Source: Sepiola atlantica
Taxonomy: Eukaryota > Mollusca > Cephalopoda > Sepiida > Sepiolidae
DNA length: 64,000 nucleotides
Assembly (NCBI GenBank): GCA_963556195.1
Contig: OY744522.1
Coordinates: 34,844,443 to 34,908,442 of the forward strand
Direction: 5' to 3'
The notes under the pieces are model-generated. The model was not told where the DNA came from. It saw only the letters and a list, made by a program, of their open reading frames with translations, and ran no database searches. Shown here in pieces: positions 22,287 to 36,670 of the stretch. The first letter of the stretch is position 1. The number at the start of each line of letters is the position of its first letter. A program made the translations under genes and the position numbers.

Positions 22287-25200
22287 GCTCATTGTAGTGC
22301 ATATGTAAATTTGCAGAATGGGGTAGATAATGCTACAATACATTGTGACTGTTATTGTAGTGTATGTGTAAACGTGTGGAAAAAAAGTAGATAATGCTAT
22401 ACATTGTGACCATTATTGTAGTGTATGTGTAAATGTGTAGAATGGTGTAGATAATGCTATAATACATTGTGACAATTACTGTAGTGTATGTGTAAATTTG
22501 TAGAATGGTGTAGATAATGCTATAATACATTGTGAGCATTATTGTAGTGTATGTGTAAATTTGTAGAATGGGGTAGATAATGCTACAATAAATTGTGACC
22601 ATTATTGTAGTGTATGTGTAAATTTGTAGAATGGTGTAGATAATGCTACAATAAATTGTGAGCATTATTGTAGTGTATGTGTAAATTTGTAGAATGGGGT
22701 AGATAATGCTACAATAAATTGTGAGCATTATTGTAGTGTATGTGTAAATTTGTAGAATGGGGTAGATAATGCTACAATAAATTGTGAGCATTATTGTAGT
22801 GTATGTGTAAATTTGTAGAATGGTGTAGATAATGCTACAATAAATTGTGACCATTATTGTAGTGTATGTGTAAATTTGTAGAATGGGGTAGATAATGCTA
22901 CAATAAATTGTGACCATTATTGTAGTGTATGTGTAAATTTGTAGAATGGTGTAGATAATGCTACAATAAATTGTGAGCATTATTGTAGTGTATGTGTAAA
23001 TTTGTAGAATGGGGTAGATAATGCTACAATAAATTGTGAGCATTATTGTAGTGTATGTGTAAATTTGTAGAATGAGGTAGATAATGCTACAATAAATTGT
23101 GAGCATTATTGTAGTGTATGTGTAAATTTGTAGAATGGGGTAGATAATGCTACAATAAATTGTGAGCATTATTGTAGTGTATGTGTAAATTTGTAGAATG
23201 GTGTAGATAATGCTACAATAAATTGTGAGCATTATTGTAGTGTATGTGTAAATTTGTAGAATGGGGTAGATAATGCTACAATAAATTGTGACCATTATTG
23301 TAGTGTATGTGTAAATTTGTAGAATGGTGTAGATAATGCTACAATAAATTGTGAGCATTATTGTAGTGTATGTGTAAATTTGTAGAATGGGGTAGATAAT
23401 GCTACAATAAATTGTGAGCATTATTGTAGTGTATGTGTAAATTTGTAGAATGGGGTAGATAATGCTACAATAAATTGTGATTATTATTGTAGTGTATGTG
23501 TAAATTTGTAGAATGGGGTAGATAATGCTACAATAAATTGTGAGCATTATTGTAGTGTATGTGTAAATTTGTAGAATGGGGTAGATAATGCTACAATAAA
23601 TTGTGAGCATTATTGTAGTGTATGTGTAAATTTGTAGAATGGTGTAGATAATGCTACAATAAATTGTGAGCATTATTGTAGTGTATGTGTAAATTTGTAG
23701 AATGGGGTAGATAATTCTACAATAAATTGTGAACATTATTGTAGTGTATGTGTAAATTTGTAATATGGAGTAGATAATGCTATAATACATTGTGACCATT
23801 ATTGTAGTGTATGTGTAAATTTGTAGAATAGTGTAGATAATGCTATACATTGTGACCATTATTGTAGTGTATGTGTAAATTTGTAGAATGGTGTAGATAA
23901 TGCTACAATAAATTGTGACCATTATTGTAGTGTATGTGTAAATTTGTAGAATGGGGTAGATAATGCTATAATACATTGTGATCATTATTGTAGTGTATGT
24001 GTAAATTTGCAGAATGGAGTAGATAATGCTATAATACATTGTGACCATTATTGTAGTGTATGTGTAAATTTGTAGAATGGGGTAGATAATGCTATAATAC
24101 ATTGTGACCGTTATTGTAGTGTATGTGTAAATTTGTAGAATGGTGTAGATAATGGTACAATACATTGTGACCGTTATTGTAGTGTATGTGTAAATTTGTA
24201 GAATGGGGTAGATAATGCTATAATACATTGTGACCGTTATTGTAGTGTATGTGTAAATTTGTAGAATGGTGTAGATAATGGTACAATACATTGTGACCGT
24301 TATTGTAGTGTATGTGTAAATTTGTAGAATGGGGTAGATAATGCTATAATACATTGTGACCGTTATTGTAGTGTATGTGTAAATTTGTAGAATGGTGTAG
24401 ATAATGGTACAATACATTGTGACCGTTATTGTAGTGTATGTGTAAATTTGTAGAATGGGGTAGATAATGCTATAATACATTGTGACCATTATTGTAGTGT
24501 ATGTGTAAATTTGTAGAATGGTGTAGATAATGCTATAATACATTGTGACCGTTATTGTAGTGTATGTGTAAATTTGTAGAATGGTGTAGATAATGGTACA
24601 ATACATTGTGACCGTTATTGTAGTGTATGTGTAAATTTGTAGAATTGGGTAGATAATGCTATAATACATTGTGACCGTTATTGTAGTGTATGTGTAAATT
24701 TGTAGAATGGTGTAGATAATGGTACAATACATTGTGACCGTTATTGTAGTGTATGTGTAAATTTGTAGAATGGTGTAGATAATGCTACAATACATTGTGA
24801 TCTTTATTGTAGTGTATGTGTAAATTTGTAGAATGGTGTAGATAATGCTATATAACATTGTGATTATTATTGTAGTGTATGTGTAAATTTGCAGAATGGT
24901 GTAGATAATGCTACAATACATTCTGATCATTATTGTAGTGTATGTGTAAATTTGCAGAATGGGGTAAAAAATGCTACAATACATTGTGACCATTATTGTA
25001 GTGTATGTGTAAATTTGCAGAATTGAGTAGATAATGCTATAATACATTGTGATTATTATTGTAGTGTATGTGTAAATTTGCAGAATGGTGTAGATAATGC
25101 TACAATACATTCTGATCATTATTGTAGTGTATGTGTAAATTTACAGAATGGGGTAAAAAATGCTACAATACATTGTGACCATTATTGTAGTGTATGTGTA

Positions 25201-28200
25201 AATTTGTAGAATGGGGTAGATAATGCTATAATACATTGTGACCATTATTGTAGTGTATGTGTAAATATGCAGAATTGAGTAGATAATGCTATAATACATT
25301 GTGACCATTATTGTAGTGTCTGTGTAAATTTGTAGAATAGGGTAGATAATGCTATAATACATTGTGATCATTATTGTAGTGTATGTGTAAATTTGTAGAA
25401 TGGTGTAGATAATGGTACAATACATTGTGACCGTTATTGTAGTGTATGTGTAAATTTGTAGAATAGGGTAGATAATGCTATAATACATTGTGACCGTTAT
25501 TGTAGTGTATGTGTAAATTTGTAGAATGGTGTAGATAATGGTACAATACATTGTGACCGTTATTGTAGTGTATGTGTAAATTTGTAGAATGGTGTAGATA
25601 ATGCTACAATACATTGTGATCTTTATTGTAGTGTATGTGTAAATTTGTAGAATGGTGTAGATAATGCTATATAACATTGTGATTATTATTGTAGTGTATG
25701 TGTAAATTTGCAGAATGGTGTAGATAATGCTACAATACATTCTGATCATTATTGTAGTGTATGTGTAAATTTGCAGAATGGGGTAAAAAATGCTACAATA
25801 CATTGTGACCATTATTGTAGTGTATGTGTAAATTTGCAGAATTGAGTAGATAATGCTATAATACATTGTGATTATTATTGTAGTGTATGTGTAAATTTGC
25901 AGAATGGTGTAGATAATGCTACAATACATTCTGATCATTATTGTAGTGTATGTGTAAATTTACAGAATGGGGTAAAAAATGCTACAATACATTGTGACCA
26001 TTATTGTAGTGTATGTGTAAATTTGTAGAATGGGGTAGATAATGCTATAATACATTGTGACCATTATTGTAGTGTATGTGTAAATATGCAGAATTGAGTA
26101 GATAATGCTATAATACATTGTGACCATTATTGTAGTGTCTGTGTAAATTTGTAGAATAGGGTAGATAATGCTATAATACATTGTGATCATTATTGTAGTG
26201 TATGTGTAAATTTGTAGAATGGTGTAGATAATGCTACAATACATTGTGACCGTTATTGTAGTGTATGTGTAAATTTGCAGAATGGTGTAGATAATGCTAT
26301 AATACATTGTGAACGTTATTGTAGTGTATGTGTAAATTTGTAGAATGGTGTAGATAATGCTACAATTCATTGTGACCGTTATTGTAGTGTATGTGTAAAT
26401 TTGCAGAATGGTGTAGATAATACTGCAATACATTGTCACTGTTATTGTAGTGTATGTGTAAATTTGTAGAATGGTGTAGATAATGCTACAATACATTGTG
26501 ACCGTTATTGTAGTGTATGTGTAAATTTGTAGAATGGTGTAGATAATGCTACAATACATTGTGACCGTTATTGTAGTGTATGTGTAAATTTGTAGAATGG
26601 TGTAGATAAGGCTATAATACATTGTGACCGTTATTGTAGTGTATGTGTAAATTTGTAGAATAGGGGTAGATAATGCTACAATACATTGTGACCGTTATTG
26701 TAGTGTTTGTGTAAATTTGCAGAATGGTGTAGATCATGCTACAATACATAGTGACTGTAATTGTAGTGTATGTGTAAATTTGTAGAATGTGGTAGATAAT
26801 GCTATAATACATTGTGACCGTTATTGTAGCGTATGTGTAAATTTGTAGAATGGTGTAGATAATGCTATAATACATTGTGACCGTTATTGTAGTGTATGTG
26901 TAAATTTGTAGAATGGGGTAGATAATGCTACAATACATTGTGACCGTTATTGTAGTGTTTGTGTAAATTTACAGAATGGGGTAAAAAATGCTACAATACA
27001 TTGTGACCATTATTGTAGTGTATGTGTAAATTTGTAGAATGGGGTAGATAATGCTATAATACATTGTGACCATTATTGTAGTGTATGTGTAAATTTGCAG
27101 AATTGAGTAGATAATGCTATAATACATTGTGACCATTATTGTAGTGTCTGTGTAAATTTGTAGAATAGGGTAGATAATGCTATAATACATTGTGATCATT
27201 ATTGTAGTGTATGTGTAAATTTGTAGAATGGTGTAGATAATGCTACAATACATTGTGACCGTTATTGTAGTGTATGTGTAAATTTGCAGAATGGTGTAGA
27301 TAATGCTATAATACATTGTGAACGTTATTGTAGTGTATGTGTAAATTTGTAGAATGGTGTAGATAATGCTACAATTCATTGTGACCGTTATTGTAGTGTA
27401 TGTGTAAATTTGCAGAATGGTGTAGATAATACTGCAATACATTGTCACTGTTATTGTAGTGTATGTGTAAAATTGTAGAATGGTGTAGATAATGCTACAA
27501 TACATTGTGACCGTTATTGTAGTGTATGTGTAAATTTGTAGAATGGGGTAGATAATGCTATAATACATTGTGACCGTTATTGTAGTGTATGTGTAAATTT
27601 GTAGAATGGTGTAGATAATGGTACAATACATTGTGACCGTTATTGTAGTGTATGTGTAAATTTGTAGAATGGGGTAGATAATGCTATAATACATTGTGAC
27701 CGTTATTGTAGTGTATGTGTAAATTTGTAGAATGGTGTAGATAATGGTACAATACATTGTGACCGTTATTGTAGTGTATGTGTAAATTTGTAGAATGGGG
27801 TAGATAATGCTATAATACATTGTGACCATTATTGTAGTGTATGTGTAAATTTGTAGAATGGTGTAGATAATGCTATAATACATTGTGACCGTTATTGTAG
27901 TGTATGTGTAAATTTGTAGAATGGTGTAGATAATGGTACAATACATTGTGACCGTTATTGTAGTGTATGTGTAAATTTGTAGAATTGGGTAGATAATGCT
28001 ATAATACATTGTGACCGTTATTGTAGTGTATGTGTAAATTTGTAGAATGGTGTAGATAATGGTACAATACATTGTGACCGTTATTGTAGTGTATGTGTAA
28101 ATTTGTAGAATGGTGTAGATAATGCTACAATACATTGTGATCTTTATTGTAGTGTATGTGTAAATTTGTAGAATGGTGTAGATAATGCTATATAACATTG

Positions 28201-31200
28201 TGATTATTATTGTAGTGTATGTGTAAATTTGCAGAATGGTGTAGATAATGCTACAATACATTCTGATCATTATTGTAGTGTATGTGTAAATTTGCAGAAT
28301 GGGGTAAAAAATGCTACAATACATTGTGACCATTATTGTAGTGTATGTGTAAATTTGCAGAATTGAGTAGATAATGCTATAATACATTGTGATTATTATT
28401 GTAGTGTATGTGTAAATTTGCAGAATGGTGTAGATAATGCTACAATACATTCTGATCATTATTGTAGTGTATGTGTAAATTTACAGAATGGGGTAAAAAA
28501 TGCTACAATACATTGTGACCATTATTGTAGTGTATGTGTAAATTTGTAGAATGGGGTAGATAATGCTATAATACATTGTGACCATTATTGTAGTGTATGT
28601 GTAAATATGCAGAATTGAGTAGATAATGCTATAATACATTGTGACCATTATTGTAGTGTCTGTGTAAATTTGTAGAATAGGGTAGATAATGCTATAATAC
28701 ATTGTGATCATTATTGTAGTGTATGTGTAAATTTGTAGAATGGTGTAGATAATGGTACAATACATTGTGACCGTTATTGTAGTGTATGTGTAAATTTGTA
28801 GAATGGGGTAGATAATGCTATAATACATTGTGACCGTTATTGTAGTGTATGTGTAAATTTGTAGAATGGTGTAGATAATGGTACAATACATTGTGACCGT
28901 TATTGTAGTGTATGTGTAAATTTGTAGAATGGTGTAGATAATGCTACAATACATTGTGATCTTTATTGTAGTGTATGTGTAAATTTGTAGAATGGTGTAG
29001 ATAATGCTATATAACATTGTGATTATTATTGTAGTGTATGTGTAAATTTGCAGAATGGTGTAGATAATGCTACAATACATTCTGATCATTATTGTAGTGT
29101 ATGTGTAAATTTGCAGAATGGGGTAAAAAATGCTACAATACATTGTGACCATTATTGTAGTGTATGTGTAAATTTGCAGAATTGAGTAGATAATGCTATA
29201 ATACATTGTGATTATTATTGTAGTGTATGTGTAAATTTGCAGAATGGTGTAGATAATGCTACAATACATTCTGATCATTATTGTAGTGTATGTGTAAATT
29301 TACAGAATGGGGTAAAAAATGCTACAATACATTGTGACCATTATTGTAGTGTATGTGTAAATTTGTAGAATGGGGTAGATAATGCTATAATACATTGTGA
29401 CCATTATTGTAGTGTATGTGTAAATATGCAGAATTGAGTAGATAATGCTATAATACATTGTGACCATTATTGTAGTGTCTGTGTAAATTTGTAGAATAGG
29501 GTAGATAATGCTATAATACATTGTGATCATTATTGTAGTGTATGTGTAAATTTGTAGAATGGTGTAGATAATGCTACAATACATTGTGACCGTTATTGTA
29601 GTGTATGTGTAAATTTGCAGAATGGTGTAGATAATGCTATAATACATTGTGAACGTTATTGTAGTGTATGTGTAAATTTGTAGAATGGTGTAGATAATGC
29701 TACAATTCATTGTGACCGTTATTGTAGTGTATGTGTAAATTTGCAGAATGGTGTAGATAATACTGCAATACATTGTCACTGTTATTGTAGTGTATGTGTA
29801 AATTTGTAGAATGGTGTAGATAATGCTACAATACATTGTGACCGTTATTGTAGTGTATGTGTAAATTTGTAGAATGGTGTAGATAATGCTACAATACATT
29901 GTGACCGTTATTGTAGTGTATGTGTAAATTTGTAGAATGGTGTAGATAAGGCTATAATACATTGTGACCGTTATTGTAGTGTATGTGTAAATTTGTAGAA
30001 TAGGGGTAGATAATGCTACAATACATTGTGACCGTTATTGTAGTGTTTGTGTAAATTTGCAGAATGGTGTAGATCATGCTACAATACATAGTGACTGTAA
30101 TTGTAGTGTATGTGTAAATTTGTAGAATGTGGTAGATAATGCTATAATACATTGTGACCGTTATTGTAGCGTATGTGTAAATTTGTAGAATGGTGTAGAT
30201 AATGCTATAATACATTGTGACCGTTATTGTAGTGTATGTGTAAATTTGTAGAATGGGGTAGATAATGCTACAATACATTGTGACCGTTATTGTAGTGTTT
30301 GTGTAAATTTACAGAATGGGGTAAAAAATGCTACAATACATTGTGACCATTATTGTAGTGTATGTGTAAATTTGTAGAATGGGGTAGATAATGCTATAAT
30401 ACATTGTGACCATTATTGTAGTGTATGTGTAAATTTGCAGAATTGAGTAGATAATGCTATAATACATTGTGACCATTATTGTAGTGTCTGTGTAAATTTG
30501 TAGAATAGGGTAGATAATGCTATAATACATTGTGATCATTATTGTAGTGTATGTGTAAATTTGTAGAATGGTGTAGATAATGCTACAATACATTGTGACC
30601 GTTATTGTAGTGTATGTGTAAATTTGCAGAATGGTGTAGATAATGCTATAATACATTGTGAACGTTATTGTAGTGTATGTGTAAATTTGTAGAATGGTGT
30701 AGATAATGCTACAATTCATTGTGACCGTTATTGTAGTGTATGTGTAAATTTGCAGAATGGTGTAGATAATACTGCAATACATTGTCACTGTTATTGTAGT
30801 GTATGTGTAAAATTGTAGAATGGTGTAGATAATGCTACAATACATTGTGACCGTTATTGTAGTGTATGTGTAAATTTGTAGAATGGTGTAGATAATGCTA
30901 CAATACATTGTGACCGTTATTGTAGTGTATGTGTAAATTTGTAGAATGGTGTAGATAAGGCTATAATACATTGTGACCGTTATTGTAGTGTATGTGTAAA
31001 TTTGTAGAATAGGGGTAGATAATGCTACAATACATTGTGACCGTTATTGTAGTGTTTGTGTAAATTTGCAGAATGGTGTAGATCATGCTACAATACATAG
31101 TGACTGTAATTGTAGTGTATGTGTAAATTTGTAGAATGTGGTAGATAATGCTATAATACATTGTGACCGTTATTGTAGCGTATGTGTAAATTTGTAGAAT

Positions 31201-34200
31201 GGTGTAGATAATGCTATAATACATTGTGACCGTTATTGTAGCGTATGTGTAAATTTGTAGAATGGTGTAGATAATGCTACAATACATTGTGACCGTTATT
31301 GTAGTGTATGTGTAAATTTGTAGAATGGTGTAGATAATGCTATAATACATTGTGACCGTTATTGTAGTGTATGTGTAAATTTGTAGAATGGGGTAGATAA
31401 TGCTACAATACATTGTGACCGTTATTGTAGTGTTTGTGTAAATTTACAGAATGGGGTAAAAAATGCTACAATACATTGTGACCATTATTGTAGTGTATGT
31501 GTAAATTTGTAGAATGGGGTAGATAATGCTATAATACATTGTGACCATTATTGTAGTGTATGTGTAAATTTGCAGAATTGAGTAGATAATGCTATAATAC
31601 ATTGTGACCATTATTGTAGTGTCTGTGTAAATTTGTAGAATAGGGTAGATAATGCTATAATACATTGTGATCATTATTGTAGTGTATGTGTAAATTTGTA
31701 GAATGGTGTAGATAATGCTACAATACATTGTGACCGTTATTGTAGTGTATGTGTAAATTTGCAGAATGGTGTAGATAATGCTATAATACATTGTGAACGT
31801 TATTGTAGTGTATGTGTAAATTTGTAGAATGGTGTAGATAATGCTACAATACATTGTGACCGTTATTGTAGTGTATGTGTAAATTTGCAGAACGGTGTAG
31901 ATAATACTGCAATACATTGTCACTGTTATTGTAGTGTATGTGTAAATTTGTAGAATGGTGTAGATAATACTACAATACATTGTGACCGTTATTGTAGTGT
32001 ATGTGTAAATTTGTAGAATGGTGTAGATAATGCTATAATACATTGTGACCGTTATTGTAGTGTATGTGTAAATTTGTAGAATGGGGTAGATAATGCTATA
32101 ATACATTGTGACCGTTATTGTAGTGTTTGTGTAAATTTGTAGAATGGGGTAGATAATGCTACAATACATTGTGACCGTTATTGTAGTGTTTGTGTAAATT
32201 TGTAGAATGGTGTAGATAATGCTATAATACATTGTGACCGTTATTGTAGTGTATGTGTAAATTTGTAGAATGGTGTAGATAATGCTATAATACATTGTGA
32301 CCGTTATTGTAGTGTATGTGTAAATTTGTAGAATGGGGTAGATAATGCTATAATACATTGTGACCGTTATTGTAGCGTATGTGTAAATTTGTAGAATGGT
32401 GTAGATAATGCTACAATACATAGTGACTGTAATTGTAGCGTATGTGTAAATTTGTAGAATGGGGTAGATAATGCTACAATACATAGTGACTGTAATTGTA
32501 GTGTATGTGTAAATTTGTAGAATGGGGTAGATGATGCTACAATACATTGTGACCGTTATTGTAGTGTATGTGTAAATTTGTAGAATGGGGTAGATAATGC
32601 TACAATACATTGTGACCGTTATTGTAGTGTTTGTGTAAATTTGCAGAATGGTGTAGATCATGCTACAATACATAGTGACTGTAATTGTAGTGTATGTGTA
32701 AATTTGTAGAATGGGGTAGATAATGCTACAATACATAGTGACTGTAATTGTAGTGTATGTGTAAATTTGTAGAATGGGGTAGATAATGCTACAATACATT
32801 GTGACCGTTATTGTAGTGTTTGTGTAAATTTGCAGAATGGGGTAGATAATGCTACAATACATAGTGACTGTAATTGTAGTGTATGTGTAAATTTGTAGAA
32901 TGGGGTAGATAATGCTATAATACATTGTGACCGTTATTGTAGCGTATGTGTAAATTTGTAGAATAGTGTAGATAATGCTATAATACATTGTGACCGTTAT
33001 TGTAGTGTATGTGTAAATTTGTAGAATGGGGTAGATAATGCTACAATACATTGTGACCGTTATTGTAGTGTTTGTGTAAATTTGCAGAATGGGGTAGATA
33101 ATGCTACAATACATAGTGACTGTAATTGTAGTGTATGTGTAAATTTGTAGAATGGGGTAGATAATGCTATAATACATTTTGACCGTTATTGTAGTGTATG
33201 TGTAAATTTGTAGAATGGGGTAGATAATGCTATAATACATTGTGACTGTTATTGTAGCGTATGTGTAAATTTGTAGAATGGGGTAGATAATGCTATAATA
33301 CATTGTGACCGTTATTGTAGCGTATGTGTAAATTTGTAGAATGGGGTAGATAATGCTATAATACATTGTGACCGTTATTGTAGCGTATGTGTAAATTTGT
33401 AGAATGGGGTAGATAATGCTATAATACATTGTGACCGTTATTGTAGCGTATGTGTAAATTTGTAGAATGGTGTAGATAATGCTATAATACATTGTGACCG
33501 TTATTGTAGTGTATGTGTAAATTTGTAGAATGGGGTAGATAATGCTACAATACATTGTGACCGTTATTGTAGTGTATGTGTAAATTTGTAGAATGGGGTA
33601 GATAATGCTACAATACATAGTGACTGTAATTGTAGTGTATGTGTAAATTTGTAGAATGGGGTAGATAATGCTATAATACATTGTGACCGTAATTGTAGTG
33701 TATGTGTAAATTTGTAGAATGGGGTAGATAATGCTATAATACATTGTGACCGTTATTGTAGTGTATGTGTAAATTTGTAGAATGGGGTAGATAATGCTAT
33801 AATACATTGTGACCGTTATTGTAGCGTATGTGTAAATTTGTAGAATAGGGTAGATAATGCTATAATACATTGTGACCGTTATTGTAGCGTATGTGTAAAT
33901 TTGTAGAATGGTGTAGATAATGCTACAATAAATTGTGACCATTATTGTAGTGTATGTGTAAATTTGTAGAATGGGGTAGATAATGCTATAATACATTGTG
34001 ACGGTTATTGTAGCGTATGTGTAAATTTGTAGAATGGTGTAGATAATGCTATAATACATTGTGACCGTTATTGTAGTGTATGTGTAAATTTGTAGAATGG
34101 GGTAGATAATGCTACAATACATTGTGACCGTTATTGTAGTGTTTGTGTAAATTTACAGAATGGGGTAAAAAATGCTACAATACATTGTGACCATTATTGT

Positions 34201-36155
34201 AGTGTATGTGTAAATTTGTAGAATGGGGTAGATAATGCTATAATACATTGTGACCGTTATTGTAGCGTATGTGTAAATTTGTAGAATGGTGTAGATAATG
34301 CTATAATACATTGTGACCGTTATTGTAGTGTATGTGTAAATTTGTAGAATGGGGTAGATAATGCTACAATACATTGTGACCGTTATTGTAGTGTTTGTGT
34401 AAATTTGCAGAATGGGGTAGATAATGCTACAATACATAGTGACTGTAATTGTAGCGTATGTGTAAATTTGTAGAATGGGGTAGATAATGCTATAATACAT
34501 TGTGACCGTTATTGTAGTGTATGTGTAAATTTGTAGAATGGGGTAGATAATGCTATAATACATTGTGACCGTTATTGTAGTGTATGTGTAAATTTGTAGA
34601 ATGGGGTAGATAATGCTATAATACATTGTGACCGTTATTGTAGCGTATGTGTAAATTTGTAGAATGGTGTAGATAATGCTATAATACATTGTGACCGTTA
34701 TTGTAGTGTATGTGTAAATTTGTAGAATGGGGTAGATAATGCTACAATACATTGTGACCGTTATTGTAGTGTTTGTGTAAATTTGCAGAATGGGGTAGAT
34801 AATGCTACAATACATAGTGACTGTAATTGTAGTGTATGTGTAAATTTGTAGAATGGGGTAGATAATGCTACAATACATTGTGACCGTTATTGTAGTGTTT
34901 GTGTAAATTTGCAGAATGGGGTAGATAATGCTACAATACATAGTGACTGTAATTGTAGTGTATGTGTAAATTTGTAGAATGGGGTAGATAATGCTATAAT
35001 ACATTGTGACCGTTATTGTAGCGTATGTGTAAATTTGTAGAATAGTGTAGATAATGCTATAATACATTGTGACCGTTATTGTAGTGTATGTGTAAATTTG
35101 TAGAATGGGGTAGATAATGCTACAATACATTGTGACCGTTATTGTAGTGTTTGTGTAAATTTGCAGAATGGGGTAGATAATGCTACAATACATAGTGACT
35201 GTAATTGTAGTGTATGTGTAAATTTGTAGAATGGGGTAGATAATGCTATAATACATTGTGACCGTTATTGTAGTGTATGTGTAAATTTGTAGAATGGGGT
35301 AGATAATGCTATAATACATTGTGACTGTTATTGTAGCGTATGTGTAAATTTGTAGAATGGGGTAGATAATGCTATAATACATTGTGACCGTTATTGTAGC
35401 GTATGTGTGAATTTGTAGAATGGGGTAGATAATGCTATAATACATTGTGACCGTTATTGTAGCGTATGTGTAAATTTGTAGAATGGGGTAGATAATGCTA
35501 TAATACATTGTGACCGTTATTGTAGCGTATGTGTAAATTTGTAGAATGGGGTAGATAATGCTATAATACATTGTGACCGTTATTGTAGCGTATGTGTAAA
35601 TTTGTAGAATGGTGTAGATAATGCTATAATACATTGTGACCGTTATTGTAGTGTATGTGTAAATTTGTAGAATGGGGTAGATAATGCTACAATACATTGT
35701 GACCGTTATTGTAGTGTATGTGTAAATTTGTAGAATGGGGTAGATAATGCTACAATACATAGTGACTGTAATTGTAGTGTATGTGTAAATTTGTAGAATG
35801 GGGTAGATAATGCTATAATACATTGTGACCGTAATTGTAGTGTATGTGTAAATTTGTAGAATGGGGTAGATAATGCTATAATACATTGTGACCGTTATTG
35901 TAGTGTATGTGTAAATTTGTAGAATGGGGTAGATAATGCTATAATACATTGTGACCGTTATTGTAGCGTATGTGTAAATTTGTAGAATGGGGTAGATAAT
36001 GCTATAATACATTGTGACCGTTATTGTAGCGTATGTGTAAATTTGTAGAATGGTGTAGATAATGCTACAATAAATTGTGACCATTATTGTAGTGTATGTG
36101 TAAATTTGTAGAATGGGGTAGATAATGCTATAATACATTGTGACCGTTATTGTAG
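22287..36155. repeat. 13.9 kb satellite of a 63-bp unit, about 220 copies, inside HYDIN intron 7
   Basis: The unit starts attgtagtgtatgtgtaaat, then ttgtagaatggtgtagataa, then tgctacaatacattgtgacc plus att. Variation is limited to a few sites (ggg/gtg, gctata/gctaca, aaattg/acattg, agc/acc/ccg, tttgtag/tttgcag/tttacag). Unit length is a multiple of three and the - strand frame has no stop, so open stretches up to 928 codons with period IYCSIIYPILQIYTYTTIML plus T appear. These are array by-products. Blocks of units are duplicated as larger repeats (see findings). The array fills about 98% of the intron. Confidence 0.99.
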
Positions 36156-36244
36156 AAGATATTTGTTTTGTTGAGGATATAGAGGGGACATCATTTTAAA
36201 GATTATAGATATAAAACCTGTCACCTTGCAAAGACTGGTACTTC

Positions 36245-36281
36245 ATCTAGTAACCCTAACCCTTACCCTAGCCCTAACCCA
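36245..36281. repeat. Short telomere-like CCCTAA-rich tract
   Basis: taaccctaacccttaccc and agccctaaccc lie about 30 bp before the polypyrimidine tract of exon 8. Short and degenerate. Confidence 0.75.
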
Positions 36282-36309
36282 AAACGTCTTCTGCCTTTTT
36301 TTTTTACAG

Positions 36310-36474
36310 AATCTGACCAAGAGGAAGCTGATATGAAGGGGGATCTGGCAGAATCTTTTGAGAACTTGATGGAGCTGACTATTCCTGCCACCAGTGGCAA
36401 AGATGATGTATCTCATACTGACATTGATGATCCAGCGTTTAAATGCAATTCTCTTTTTTATGACATGGAAACTG
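36310..36474 (+). CDS. HYDIN: HYDIN internal exon 8, acidic linker with GC donor
   Basis: Acceptor follows a T-rich tract (TTTTTTACAG). The exon is 165 bp, phase 1 in and phase 1 out. The donor reads ACTG|GCAAGT: a GC-AG intron whose remaining donor bases fit consensus. The peptide is an acidic linker (ESDQEEADMKGDLAESFENL to CNSLFYDMETG). No GT donor keeps the frame into exon 9 nearby: reading on through the GC gives a tail that ends at an in-frame stop (36525-36527). Confidence 0.78.
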
Positions 36475-36549
36475 GCAAGTCACATTTACCGTTTTGTTTA
36501 ATTCTTCTTTTTCTTTTGTCAGGGTGAGTTTGGGAACATTTAAACACTT

Positions 36550-36670
36550 ATGTGGCAAACACATGCATGGACACACACAAATATGAGCAAATATGCATAC
36601 ACACACAGATGACTGGCATACAAACACATAAATACACATGCACAATGTGCATATACACACCCACATACAC
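36550..36670. repeat. Degenerate CA-rich tract
   Basis: Repeated acacacac and gcatac modules, broken by single substitutions. Several open frames on the - strand here are compositional. Confidence 0.85.

Noticed and set aside
22333..36138. Ten or so long - strand reading frames (108 to 928 codons) as protein-coding genes
   Set aside because: All are readings of one 63-bp satellite. Unit length is a multiple of three, there are no splice or start signals, and starts and stops coincide with unit variants.
20855..36281. Telomere-like tracts as evidence of a chromosome fusion point
   Set aside because: Both are under 55 bp, degenerate and inside introns of an intact gene; short TTAGGG-like tracts are common.
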